From: Pampus argenteus
Taxonomy: Eukaryota; Chordata; Actinopteri; Scombriformes; Stromateidae
Length of the DNA stretch: 64,000 nt
Assembly (NCBI GenBank): GCA_036937835.1
Contig: CM072863.1
Coordinates: 3,223,501 to 3,287,500, forward strand
Reading direction: 5' to 3'
The position numbers and the translations under genes were made by a program. Shown one piece after another: positions 11,928-23,662 of the stretch (positions within the stretch are counted from its first letter, which is position 1; each line of letters opens with the position of its first letter). The notes under the pieces were generated by a model. That model was given only the letters and a program-made list of their open reading frames with translations. It did not search any database and was not told the origin of the DNA.

Positions 11928-13444
11928 TTAGGTGAAGACGCATTTCATCAGCTGCTGTTTCAGACCTGCAGGGAAAAGTTCAGGTCAGGAAGGATGATGT
12001 TCAAAGGAACGAGTGAGCATTGGTGGAAGAATCAAAATCAAATACCTTAAAACACTTCATATGTAAAAGAGCTGAAGGATTAGCAGCAAAATGTAGTAAC
12101 AGGATTAAAGGAAAAGTTCTTATTTTATATATGTGTATATATATATCGCATCATTTAATAATTAATACTGAAGCATCAGTGTCACGTTTACATACTTATA
12201 GTAAACACACGTTTATGGCCAATACTGAGATTTAAAAAAAGGCTTGATTTAACATTTAATATTTAGATGTTTACATTTGATATTTAGGTTACATATAAAC
12301 ATACTGTTAATAAATACATATAACATGTTGTCTTACATGATTTTGTGTCTCAAATGTGAGGAAAAGGAGCTAAATATTCCAAATATATCAGCTAGAAAAC
12401 TGATTTTTTTACACTGATCTCCTCATATAAGTACATATGTAAGTATAATCTTTCTGGTTACCTTCCTGATCTCGACCTCAGGGTCCTAACACCTCCTCCT
12501 CCTCCTCCTCTGCTAAAGAAACGTTTGATTTCACAGATCACATACAAACGCGGAAGATAAGATTTGGGCCGCCTGACAAAACTACAAAACGAGTCACGTG
12601 GAGTCACGTGGAGTCACGTAGGAGTCATGTAGGAGTCTTCAACAACACGTTACACATCATACATGATAATAAGTGAATATGTTAGCATGTGTTTGCTGGT
12701 TACCTTCCTGGAGTTTGAGCTCAACCTCTACGGGGTAATGGTCGCTCACTTTCAGCGTCTGGAAAATAAACACTTTATTTATTAGTGATTACATCATTCT
12801 TCCCGTTGGCCTTTTCTTATGTGATGACCGTAACAGACCTGCTCTAGACTGAGTCCGTACGCTTTCTGGAAGTTGAAGGGTTTGGCAGAGTTTGGTACGA
12901 CAGCCTGCAGCATGTCGTCGCCGTAGACAACGATCCTGAGCAGAGAGACACGAGTCAAAACCATGATTCCTTTATGACTGAAGTGTGACTGAACCTGTGT
13001 GTGTGTTGGTGTGTGTGTGTGTGTTGGTGTTACCTGTCGTACGTGTGGTCATTTTTGGTGCTCGCCGTGGTGTCGACATCATCTCCAATCAGCCAGTGGA
13101 AGTTCTTGTCGCTACGGATACGGATGCTCTTCATCTCTTTCTGGGAGACGTAGGAGCCGTCCGCATTGAAGTCGCCGAGGATCATCACGTTCTGGAGGTC
13201 AATAATCAATAATCACAGAGGCCCAAAATGGTGGATTTCTGTCAGCTGTGATCGTCTCGATTATTGATTATTTTAATTAATAATTGTCTGTTTAGTGTGC
13301 TGATGATGATGAAATGTTCTTACATCAGTTCTCCACTTCTTCTTAACGTGCTGGAAAACATCGTAGAGCTCATCCAGCTCCACTTCTGAGTCCTCTGGTT
13401 TGGTGTGAACTGGGATCAACACCAGGTCCTTCAGCACTGTGGTG

Positions 13445-13475
<31 letters not shown>

Positions 13476-13649
13476 GCTGCAGCCATTTCCTCTTATACTT
13501 AATACACTGATCATAACTCTCAGGTGAATCTTTTACCTGTATTGAGGCACCTGAACCGCAGGATGTACGGATCTCTGGAAAAAACATCTTCTCCCTCAAT
13601 GAGCTCGTCATCAAACTGATACGAATCCACCAGGTCCACCATGTCATCC

Positions 13650-13700
<51 letters not shown>

Positions 13701-14565
13701 TAGATGGATGGATGAATGGATGGATGGATGGATGGATGGATGGATGGATGGATGGATGGATGGATGGATAGATTGATAGACGGACAGACTCACCTGTACA
13801 GGAACATGAACTGCTCCTTGTAGCGTGTTCTTCCCAGACGACTGCTGATCTTCAGCGTGTAGTGATGCTCCACGTTGGATCTGAACAGACGGACAGTGAT
13901 TATAATAAATAATAAATAAATCTGTTTACTTTTATGTTCCCATCAGGATTTCTTCTGATAACTTTGGTGATTGAGTTTAACTTTTTATGCAGTGGGATCA
14001 TCAATATGGCCAATAGACAAATACCTGCAAAACGTGACATATTCTGATCAGCCAAGTCCAAAATGTTAATAACATAATTAACATTGTAAACATTATAACA
14101 TCAGTATTAGCATTTACACCAAGTCGCTTCCTGAGAGTAATAATAATAATACTTGAATTACAATGATATAATTAACAATATAACATATATAATAATAATA
14201 ATATAACAATAATCTCACTTGTTCAGCGCCTCCATCAGGGTGTCTACTGACTCCCCGCTGATGTCCACCACCTCCAGGATCAGGATGATGTCATATCGAG
14301 ACACGATCTGGGCGACAGAGAGAGAAAACGACATCAGTGTGACGTCACTACAGCTGAAATACGGAGGATCAAACCGGACTTAATAAAACTACAGAAAAAT
14401 AATACATGCCATATATATCTCGGTATATTAATGCATCTTGTTGTGCATTTATTTATTATTTCGTTATTAATTTATCAATATACTTATCCATTTTAATCAT
14501 TCTTTTTTTTTTTATTGGTTTATTTGTGTGTGTGTGTGTGTGCGTGTGCGTGTGCGTGTGCGTGC

Positions 14566-14602
<37 letters not shown>

Positions 14603-14683
14603 CTTAACCAGGATATTTAGGACATCTGGATCTGACACTTTGTTTTTTCCAAACTTCTGGATGTTGAAAGATGCAACTTTCAT
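11928..14683 (-). CDS. dnase1l4: DNase I-family endonuclease, dnase1l4-like, no signal peptide
   Basis: Spliced model: complement(11928..11965, 12704..12758, 12839..12935, 13034..13191, 13324..13436, 13537..13649, 13794..13880, 14219..14307, 14603..14683), 276 residues, all junctions GT-AG and in phase. Catalytic residues are present: Glu39 (ILILEVVD), His134 (IPVHTKPED), Asp168 (ILGDFNAD), Asp213 (TYDRIVVYGDD) and His253 (VSDHYPVEVE), near the mature DNase I positions. The expected activity is Ca/Mg-dependent double-strand DNA cleavage. It lacks a signal peptide: the exon opens five bases before ATG, and the probable upstream exon has an in-frame TGA. The two cysteines that form the conserved disulfide in secreted members are Gly (NADGSYV) and His (NDHTYDR). 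These traits suggest an intracellular enzyme, as I recall for fish dnase1l4. Human DNASE1L3 lies beside FLNB, as this gene does at longer range. The one- or two-copy paralogue number cannot be judged here. Confidence 0.85.
12462..12485 (-). other. Possible 24-base alternative exon with stop
   Basis: Bounded by GGTGTTAG (acceptor) and GTAACC (donor) on minus. Joined after exon 12704..12758 it would read two residues and then TGA, giving a slightly shorter C-terminus. Its donor end repeats 15 bases (CTGGTTACCTTCCTG) of the preceding exon's border, so it may be a duplication remnant. Confidence 0.25.
12591..12640. repeat. Tandem GAGTCACGTG units (E-box array)
   Basis: Two perfect 10-base copies, then a copy ending CACGTA and one with CATGTA, in the last DNase intron. 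The intact copies contain the CACGTG E-box. Confidence 0.8.
13437..13790. repeat. (CA)n runs and (GGAT)n array in DNase introns
   Basis: CA runs at about 13447-13474 and 13650-13698 are UG runs on the sense strand and abut the acceptors of exons 13324..13436 and 13537..13649. They are followed by a GATG/GGAT tetranucleotide array at about 13699-13775. Confidence 0.9.
14525..14600. repeat. (GT)n next to the first DNase donor
   Basis: On the sense strand this is a CA run starting immediately inside the intron (gtaacacaca) after exon 14603..14683. Confidence 0.9.
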
Positions 14684-15585
14684 GATGGCTGCAGACAAAA
14701 AAAAAGAGAAAGGATCGAAAATTGATAATAAATAAATAAATAATTCAAAATTATAAACATAAAGACAAAATCTGATGAAAAATGTAAGAAATAAGAAACA
14801 TCAGTGATGAAAAAAACACGGCGCTAAAGCTGCGATTTCTTCCACTTCCTTCCTTCAAGCAAGACAAATACAGGATGATAAAAAAGTTTGTCATCAATAA
14901 TGAAAAACTGTCAGACAAAAAGAACAAAAGAACATTTCTGATGTGGTGAAACACACCGTTGGCAGCATCTTTCATACTTTATACAGCAGAAGTTACAATA
15001 AAAACATACAGTGACTGATTTAAATGAAAATAAACATTTTAATAAATCAGACAAGAAGAAGAACAAAACAGCAAATGAAGAAAATCGACTGTGAAATAAA
15101 ACAGTAAATTAAAAATTAAAAATTAATTTGATTTCACACATAAGTGCTTGATGTAACAGTACCACGTATCTATATTTTTAAAATATTTGAGAACTTATTA
15201 ACCACAATTTTATAGCAACAAAAAAAAAAAAAAAAACATTGACTGAAGCAAATTAAAGAGCTCATTTTGCTGAACACTTGACACGAATAAAGATCAACGT
15301 TTCCACCAAAACCAAAAACCTTCCAGACTTGTTCTAACAAGTTTACGTTCCTCTGCGACGCCCCCGTTCAGGGTTTAATTACAGGGGGGGGAACCTGACA
15401 AATGTCACCCGGCGCTATGGCAACCAGGTGATAAAGCAACACCTTTAAACTGCACAAGGAAGCAATGAAGTGAGTGAAGGAACAGCAATAAAACAACTCT
15501 TCACTAAAAATCAAAGGTCAAAGGTCATGAAAAATAAAAAAAAAGTTTTACAAGCATCGAGACAGTTTGGAGACACAAAAGTTAC

Positions 15586-15700
15586 CTGGTGAGGCAGCTG
15601 GATTAGCGAGATCACTCCATCATGTCAAGTTTCAAGTCACGTGTTTGAGTCCGAACCGCCGCTGGTTCTGACCAATCAGCATCCAAAGTTTCTCTATCGA
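15586..15700 (-). other. Probable 5' UTR exon and promoter of the DNase gene
   Basis: Minus-strand sequence ends in CTGCCTCACCAG|gtaact, a strong donor. Joined to the acceptor at 14688 it places an in-frame TGA (15622-15620) upstream of ATG 14683 with no ATG between. GTCACGTG (15636-15643) and an inverted CCAAT box near 15672 look like promoter elements. The transcription start is not defined. Confidence 0.45.
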
Positions 15701-17949
15701 TTTTATGATCTTGTTTCCTGAATCCAGCTACCTCGCAAGGTGAGACGGTGCTAGACAGACGCTTTGTCCAATCACCTGTCAAGTGTTAGGGGGTTTTTTG
15801 TTTTTTGTTTTGAAAATGTCTGCGTTTTTTCAAACGGTTTCCGACGGCGACTACTCAGATGTTTCTGTGTAACTGTGTTTCGGTGCATCAGGTTGACACA
15901 ATAGAGCAGGTGAGGGGAAAAGATGTGCACCCAACCGAGTTGTTTGTAGCACGCTAGATGCTAATTTAATGCAGGAAACAGGTACGTCTTTCAGATCTGA
16001 CTTCAAGGTAAAAAAATAAAAATAAAAAAATGTTGGAAAAAAAAAGAAAAGAAAAAAAATTCACCGTGTGGAGTTTTTTTTTTTACTTTACATGAAATAT
16101 TTTCTGTTTCTTTGTTGTACCTGCAGGGCTCAATAATGTCTGTATGAGTTATATGTGTTATTGACAGTTTATTAAATGTATGTTCTAACAGTAGAAGTAA
16201 CAGTAACATGTTTGCATGTGACATGTTCAGCAGCACACTGAAAAATAGGCCAGAAAAACAGTCAGTCTATGTAACTGAAAACCTCTTAAAACCCTCCAAC
16301 AACCTGTTTTCACTCATTTGACTGGATGTCTGCAGCTTTGTTTGAACATATGCAAACACGCTGCTATACTGTCAGCTTAGTCTATATAGACCAACCCTGT
16401 TATTTACCTGCATAAAGGGAAACGTCTCCATGGAAATAATCAAACAGATCTATAAATAATTAACTGTTTTAATGCAATAAAACAAGCAACATTGGCACTG
16501 AGACGGCAGCAGCAGTTAGTTTAAGCGCCGCTTGTGCAGAACATGTTGCTGCAGTTTAGTGTCGCCGCAGGAATGTCAATCATCATGTCAATTGTTGTTT
16601 TTTCTGTTCGAAAAGTAAATGTCACGCAGATCTGACGGCGAGCAGTTCAAATTCACCCGCCAGGTTGTCACTCACTGGCTGTCGGTTGTGGTTTGACGCC
16701 AGAAACAAATTCCTGAAAAGATGTTTGAATGTTTTAGATCCTTTTATTCTGAGTGATTTGAATTCACGTCAACCAGGTGACCAAAGTAGCTGAAAACAGC
16801 AGCAACATGTTGCTCCAGTTTTTGTTTTTGTTTTTGTTTTTTTTGCTCCCCCAAACCCGCCAAAAAGTGAAAAGTGATCATCCAGGAAACTTTCTGTCTG
16901 TCTTCAGATTATAAACCAGGACTGGTTGTATCAGTCTCAACATCACGACTTCAGGCGCATGTTTCCTTAAGTGTTACAAGTGATTACATGACAGTTGTTC
17001 AACCAACGCCCTGTTTTAAATCTCAGAGGTTGAATCCTGTTATTTTGCTGATTTCTACATCTGGGAGCTTAGTGGCAGCTTCAGGTTTCACTCTTATTTA
17101 CTCTTTATTGTCTGTCAACTTCTTTTCTTTTCCTTTTTGTTTTCATCCTGCAGCTGCACTCTTTTCTCCAGGTAGGAAGTCCTCTAACTTTTCCTCTTAT
17201 GAGGTTGATTTTTGTAATTCTAATTATAACGTTTTAACTTGCAGGTTGCATATACATATAAAAACAGGCATGAATATAGAAAGCATTTAAGGTGCATATA
17301 CAGTCTTCATCTGGTTATATTGCATTTGTATCTGTGTGAGGTGTGTATTGGGGGGGTTTGTGTCTCCAGGTCAGAGGGAGTCTCATGGTCTGAATAAACA
17401 AGCCGTTGCTCAGCCTGTCGGTGCACGTTTCCATGGAGAACTGACTGCTGTGTGGGCGTGCTGTGTCCGTATTTACCCTCAAGGACGTGAATGTGATACT
17501 ACGAGGTTATTATACCTGCTAAACATTAACATGCTGCAACATTATAACAACAGTTATAAAGTTATAAAACAGCTACAGTTGATTAGGAAATGTGCAGAGA
17601 GAACATGTTACATTAGTTTACATTTAGTTACATTAGTTTGTTGTTTTCTATTTTTATTTATTTAAAACACGTCACAGTCTTGCATAAGTCTACATGTCTC
17701 GAATGCTTCAAATGTGTGAACCGGTTCAACATCCCGTCAGGTCCTCGGTCGCAACAGAAACCTTCTTGATTTTATTTACTGACATTAATTACTATATCTT
17801 GTTTCATTGTATTCATGTTCTAAGATTTGATTGGATTGATTGATTGATTGATTGATTTTTCCCTTTCATTAAGTTTATTTGCCTTTGTTTGTTTGTTTTT
17901 TTTAATCTATTTTACCTCATTTAATGTACTTTCTATTTCACTCTATGTT

Positions 17950-17980
<31 letters not shown>

Positions 17981-18680
17981 TTTAATCTATTTTCTTTTCA
18001 TATTTTTTATTTCCTGTGTGTTAGGTTGTTTGTTATTTCATTACCTCCATTTTTTTTAATTAATTATTAATAAACACATTCATTGTTTTACTGTTATGTT
18101 AAATAAAGCCTTTGATTAACCCATTAAAAACATTAATAATAAAAGCTCGTATAAAAGCTTCAACCTACCAGGATCTGAATAGAAATGACGTGTTGTTTCA
18201 GGCCTACGTGTGAAGCATCTCAGGTATGGAAAAACAGAGAAAAACACGAGTTGTTTCTCACCTGCAGGAAGAGTCGATTGTGCTGCTGGTGACACAAACT
18301 CAGGTGAGATCTGTTGATTTCCAGGTAAGATTAAATAAACGGAAGAAAGAGAGAGACGAAAGACTCGTTGACTTCACACTAAAAGCTCCTGGATCTGATC
18401 TGCAGTCACCTACCTGGGAAGAGTAAATCCTCTATAGGCTGACCACGGACAGTGTCATTGGTCGAAAGCCAACCAATAGGCACAAGTATCACGCCCTCCT
18501 CAATGTTTACCTGCTTTGTGTGTGTGTGTGTGTGTGTGTTAAAGATGAAACCAGCAGTTTCAACCTGTTTGTCTTTTGACGTCTTTCATGAATCAGTGTG
18601 TCGTCGGCTCACATTTCAGATGTCTACGAGTTGATAACAGCTCCACCAAATAAACTAAACTAAACTTCTCACACGGTTTC
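15700..18680. other. Gene-poor intergenic DNA
   Basis: No exon chain or family match was seen on either strand. It includes poly-A/T tracts, a (TTA)n run near 17944-17976 and short TG runs. Small open frames at 16874, 17336 and 18226 have no supporting features. Confidence 0.5.
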
Positions 18681-18689
18681 ATGGTTGGT

Positions 18690-18772
18690 TTCCCATTAAT
18701 CATCTCACGACCCCTCAGATTTATCTGGTGACCCTTTGAAAGGGCCCGACCCCTAGGTTGAGAACCACTGGA
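18690..18772 (-). mobile_element. hAT-like element end
   Basis: On minus it begins CCAGTGGTTCTCAACCTAGG, then GGGTCGGGCCCTTTCAAAGG. CAGTGGTTCTCAAC is the common terminal motif of hAT-type elements in vertebrates. Only one end is recognisable. Confidence 0.55.
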
Positions 18773-18779
18773 CTAAACT

Positions 18780-19840
18780 AGCTGTATATAAAGTAGTTGA
18801 AACTAGCTCCACCTGCAGCAGCTACAACAGTAACACCGATGCTTCAGTATTAATAACCTAATGATGTCATATATAATAATATATCTACTGAAATACTTCT
18901 TCCATCACTGCTTTCATGTTGTGAAGAGACAAAGAGGCCATAAAATAAGATCACAGCAGCGACTCTACAGAGATCAATTATAAAATGATGCACCCTTCAA
19001 AATACTCAATGGGAGACAGGTATGTAGAGCCGAGCCAGGTGTAGAGTAATTAGCCAGGGAGGGAGTGCCACGCCCACGCCACAGACACAGAGTCACAGAG
19101 TCACAAAGACAAAAGAAGAGAAAGACAATGCAGCAGATTTGTGTTGGACTGAGGTTATAATGTCACAGACGGTGACGAATACGTTGGTATTTATAGGAAT
19201 GTGATAGTTAAGCTTCATGTTGTGCTGTTTTGTTTTGTTTTTTTCTGATTAAAAACTGTCTTTACTGTTCGGTTGCTTTATTGTTTCTGCTTTTTATCAT
19301 ATTTATTCATGTGATTTTTCTCTCTTTTTTTAATCTCTATGTAACTTTTTACATGGAAAGAAATAAAAATGATATGAAGTGATGTTTCTGATTCTACTTT
19401 TCATTGTGTCTGTTTGACGTAATGGAAAGTAAAACTATGGGCGTGAACACATGTTACTGTGATCCATTCACACAGCGACAGCCTGCAAGACGGGACTCGT
19501 TGTGTTTTCTTAACGCTCCTATATCAATGTGTGTGTTGACATACTGTTGTTGTGACCGTTTGTTGTTATCACATTTATCATCTGTTGTCCTCAAAATGTT
19601 CCTGACGAAGCTTCACCTCTTATCACACGAGAAAAACAAGACTGATTTATTTATTGATATATTAAGTATTGATTTGTGCAGCTTTAGAATATAGATAGAT
19701 TTATATAAATAGATTTATTAATTTATTTATGTTTATATCCTTATAAACTTATTTCATACTACAAATACTTATTTCTTTTTTTAGATATTTATTTTTTTAA
19801 TGCAACTGAATAGTGAATAATTTGCATATTTTTATTGCAC
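18780..19840. other. Intergenic DNA, no gene seen
   Basis: AT-rich with T-rich tracts. No open frame with splice borders. The frame at 19404-19694 has no recognisable domain. Confidence 0.5.
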
Positions 19841-19925
19841 TATATGGCCAAAAGTATGTGGACACCTGAAAATTATATCCATATATATCAAATATTATAG
19901 GACCACAAAGTTGGAAACACACTTT
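19840..19925 (+). mobile_element. Tc1-like terminal fragment
   Basis: CACTATATGGCCAAAAGTAT followed by GTGGACACCTG, then CCACAAAGTTGGAAACACAC some 50 bases on. Both are diagnostic stretches, as I recall, of a widespread fish Tc1-like element. The middle is degraded. Confidence 0.75.
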
Positions 19926-20484
19926 AATTTAAAATATAACTATATATATATAAAGAAACATATGATAAACCCTAAACTTAGTGTGTTATCACATTTGATG
20001 TAGCGCCACCAACAGGTCAACATTTCCACTTCTATTCACGTCCAAACAAACCATCAACAATTTCATCAAACTTTAAACTAAAAAGTTAGACGTGAACTTG
20101 AAGGAAAGGAAACAAAATGTGTGTAAATGTGAATGTGTCATTGCGTCATGTGACCAAATGAGGGCGCTCCAATCTGTCTGAATTGTTGAGTTTGTGGTTC
20201 GAGTCACAGAATAATTCATTTTTATTTATTGATTGATTATCGGTTGGTTTAATATTTGACTGTATTTTATTGCTTACGCTTGTTCACGTTGTAATTTGTA
20301 GTTCTCTTATTATATTTTCCTTTGTGGTGCTGCTGCAGGTTTACTTTGTTAAATGCTCGTCAATAATATTGATGATTGTGAGGTGACAGGAAATATTAAA
20401 AATAAAAATGTTAAATCACATGTATGAACCTTTAAATCCCAACCGGATGATCCAGCTTTCTGCAAGATCACAAGTTTCATTTCC

Positions 20485-20485
<1 letters not shown>

Positions 20486-20546
<61 letters not shown>
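20486..20546. repeat. (TG)n microsatellite upstream of c1qa
   Basis: About 30 TG units, roughly 50-100 bases upstream of the probable noncoding first exon of c1qa. Confidence 0.9.
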
Positions 20547-20553
<7 letters not shown>

Positions 20554-20599
20554 TCAGAATAAGTCAGTGAGTCTCTCTTCAGTCTAATAAAAACTCCTG

Positions 20600-20671
20600 A
20601 TTTGTTCACCAAAAGAGGAAATGTCATCCTTTGCAGCTCTGAATCTCCTCTGGTGAGACAGAAAACTCGAC
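20600..20671 (+). promoter_or_regulatory. Probable noncoding first exon of c1qa
   Basis: AACTCGACTG|gtgagt at about 20671 is a strong donor, and an acceptor (AAATCCAG) lies just before the ATG-containing exon. The upstream border is not defined. Confidence 0.4.
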
Positions 20672-20903
20672 TGGTGAGTAAAAACATGACAGAAGAAAAA
20701 CTATTTAAACTATTTCAAACTTTTTAAAATAATACATGAATTGAAGTGTTTTGTTCTGGTCTGTGTGTGTGTGAATAATTTAATGTGGTTTTGTGTGTGT
20801 GTGTGACACTGCAGACAGATAATCCATCACAGTGAACAATAAATTATAAAATCATCATCTTCTTCTAAATGTCATTTATTATTAAATCCAGTGTTTTGGG
20901 ATC

Positions 20904-22554
20904 ATGGGAGAGTATTATGGGCTGGCAGTTGTGGCGTGCTTGGCCTTGCTGCTGCCGATTGGCCAATGTGATGTGATGTGTGGAGGAGTCGACGGTCAGC
21001 CGGGACACGCAGGAACGCCGGGAAGAGATGGATGGCCCGGAGTGAAGGGAGATAAAGGAGAGGCAGGTAAACGCAGAGTTACTGTATGCAGAGTTTAGTT
21101 TATTTATTTGTTTGGTTGTTTTTTTGTCTTTTTATGTAATCATACTCAGTAGACAGTAGAAAATTACACTTTTTATCATTTAAAATATTGACTCTGTAAA
21201 TATGTCCTGGTGATATTTGAGCCACATGTCATCATGTCAACATTATCATTATCAAGTCTAATATTCAGCTCTGTCTCTGCTCCTGAAGGCAACATCTGGT
21301 TCTGTAGCTGCTAAATGTTCACCAGCCAGTCTACAGCTGGTCTAAAGTGAAGCCACTGATAGGTTCATCACTAGGAGCCACGCCATCCTTATGCTGGTTG
21401 TTAATCATCTGTTTGTCTCCAGCTGTGGTGGACAATAAGCCTCTGGACACCGCCACCGTGGTGAGGCTCAAGGGGGAGATGGGGAGTCGGGGCTTGCAAG
21501 GGCCCATGGGTCCTAAAGGTTACCACGGAGATCTCGGAGCAATGGGTCACCCTGGAAACCCCGGACAGCCTGGCCTTGGAGGGGAGGCTATCATCCAAGG
21601 TAATGACACGACCTCTGACCCTCCAGTATTTAAATATAGCTTATTTTTATTTATTTCTGGTGTGTGTGTGTGTGTCCTAGATGATGGCTCCCCTCAGCAG
21701 GCCCACTCAGCCTTTTCCGTGATCAGGAATACCAACACTTTTCCTCCCTACGACCAGGTAGTAACCTACCAGAAAACTGTAGTCAACACACTCGGGGACT
21801 TTGATGCAGACACGGGTTACTTCACCTGCAGAGTACCTGGCGTTTATTACTTCGTCTTCCACTCTGTGGCGAAGGTAACACACCTGTCTGACGAGACGTT
21901 AACACTCGTGATGTGCATCGGCTGCGTTAGCTCTCTGTGTTACACGTATGTTGTATGTTGTGTGTTTGCAGGTCAGCATGTGTCTGCGTCTTGCCAGTGA
22001 GGTTCTGGGTGACAACAAGCTGGGATTCTGCAATTACAACAAAAACCTCGATCAGGCAAGTTTCAATCAGGCTTTACGATGTCCTCTAATGGTGATTTTT
22101 AAAGTAAATTTGGAACATAAAACACAATATTTTCAATGCACATTAATACAACTGACCCTGTACAGTATCCCCTCATAAATAATCTGAATTATAAATATAT
22201 ATAAAACCCAAAGTTTAGGAGTTTAAAGGTAATTGGAGGTGAAATATAATAAAAAAAACTAGATATTAATGAGGCTGAAAAAACAGCTGAAACTACTGTT
22301 TTGTCTACTTTGGGATCACAGATGGTTACAGGACACGACGATCAGTGTTTTTAGTTTTTTAAAAACCCATTTCGTGGTGAAGTCTTGATGTGTTTGGGTG
22401 TGATGTGTTTTAGGTGTTGTCGGGCGGCGTCGTCCTACAGCTGGGAAGCAGGCAGAAGGTCTGGCTCGAGTCCTTCAAGGAGACGGAGACACCGTCCGAA
22501 CAACGGGACTTAAGAGAGAAAGAAATCATCTTCAACGGCTTCCTGCTCTTCTGA
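20904..22554 (+). CDS. c1qa: Complement C1q subcomponent A chain
   Basis: Spliced model: join(20904..21066, 21423..21599, 21681..21874, 21972..22055, 22414..22554), 252 residues (human 245). It has a signal peptide (about 1-22), then Cys26 before the first Gly-X-Y block, the position used for the A-B interchain disulfide. Collagen blocks span about 31-54 and 72-105, separated by some 17 non-collagen residues. The globular C1q head follows, with YFTCRVPGVYYFVFHS, LGFCNY, and SGGVVLQLGSRQKVWLE ending NGFLLF. LGFC and SGG-VLQL identify chain A over B and C. With B and C it forms the secreted hexameric recognition part of C1, which binds antibody or surfaces through the head and carries C1r/C1s on the stalk. 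The fourth intron uses a GC donor (CAG|gcaagt). The head is split by introns, unlike human. First of three C1q genes. Confidence 0.92.
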
Positions 22555-22561
22555 AACGCAG

Positions 22562-22567
22562 AATAAA
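22562..22567 (+). terminator. Poly(A) signal of c1qa
   Basis: AATAAA seven bases after the stop codon; further copies lie near 22670-22685. The first would leave almost no 3' UTR, so the second group may be the one mainly used. Confidence 0.55.
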
Positions 22568-22689
22568 GTTCAGTTTTAAAAAGCTGATTTTTTTTTGTTT
22601 TTTTTTACTGCTGTAACGTGTGAAACTTTGATTTGTTTCCTTCATATTGACTCATGTAAACCTTGTTGGAATAAAAAGAATAAAACATT

Positions 22690-23096
22690 AAAGTGTATTA
22701 TAGAGCGTTGGGTATGTTTGGTTAACTGTCATCAAGTCTTTTATGAGAAGACACGTGGAGCACATGTACTACAACAACAACTCAAAGCTCAGGTTATTAT
22801 GTGCATAAATAACTTAATGCTTATGAAAACCTTTATAATAAAAAATCACAAATAACTTGTTTAACTTCACGGCACAAGAACATCTTACAATGCTAATAGT
22901 TTCCCTCTGTTCCCAGTGTTTGTGCTAAGCTAGGCTAAATAATCCGTCACTTCACACATGTTTACTTCCATTCACTTTCATTTATTTTCTCTCATCACAT
23001 GTTTTTAAATGGAAGTGAAACATTTTGGGGTTTTTGCATTTCTTCCTTTTGGTAAACTTTTGTCTCTTTAGCACATCCTCAGTTGACCTCCTTCTT

Positions 23097-23134
<38 letters not shown>

Positions 23135-23394
23135 ATTTTCTGATGTGTATTCTTGTTGTAGTCAACTTGTGGTCAAATTGCATCTATATATATATCTATA
23201 TATATATATACATATAAACCTCACATCCTGTCAAGAGTCAGAAATGTAACTGCCTGAATTAAAGGTCATTTGTACATTTCAGCCAACGATAGAGAGCAGG
23301 AGAGGAAAACAGAGCAGCGTTCAAAAACATTTACTAATATTTTATGAGGTAAGAAATGCATCCAGCATATTCATGAGGATTTAGGAAGAATACG
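22690..23394. other. Intergenic DNA between c1qa and c1qc with repeat pieces
   Basis: Contains TTTCCCTCTGTTCCCAGTGT followed by TGTGCTAAGCTAGGCTAA (22900-22940), a common percomorph repeat motif. A TG run is at 23101-23133 and a TATA run near 23185-23210. No exon. Confidence 0.6.
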
Positions 23395-23640
23395 ACTGCA
23401 TTATCAATGAATCCGTCAGTTATTTTCTTCATATAATCTTTTAGTTGTTATGAAAAAAAAGCCCAAAGTGACAAATGTCCACAAGCCAAAACTAAACAAA
23501 CCAGAAAACATTCACATGTGAGAAGCTGAAACCACAGAATGAGGAAATGACTCAAAAAGATTAATCGATAATCAATTAATATGTAATCAGAATTGAATAG
23601 TTGGTAACTAATCAATTAATCTGAAGCTTTCTTAGATGAA
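23395..23640. repeat. Second copy of the ATCGATTAATC-type repeat
   Basis: Shares ordered landmarks with 7955-8250 (CCACAAGCC, AACCAGAAAACATTCACA, GAGAAGCTGAAA, GATTAATCGATAATCAATTA), in the same orientation and more diverged. Confidence 0.6.
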
Positions 23641-23662
23641 TTCATTTTTTTGGAATGAAATC

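Noticed and set aside
13699..13775. GGAT/GATG array as a possible CRISPR or regulatory array
   Set aside because: A simple tetranucleotide repeat without spacers; CRISPR arrays are not expected in a fish nuclear genome.
16874..17665. Open frames at 16874-17290 and 17336-17665
   Set aside because: No family resemblance, no exon borders, and base composition like the surrounding intergenic DNA.
18226..18426. 66-codon plus frame rich in Lys/Arg
   Set aside because: No homologous motif and no splice partner; likely chance.
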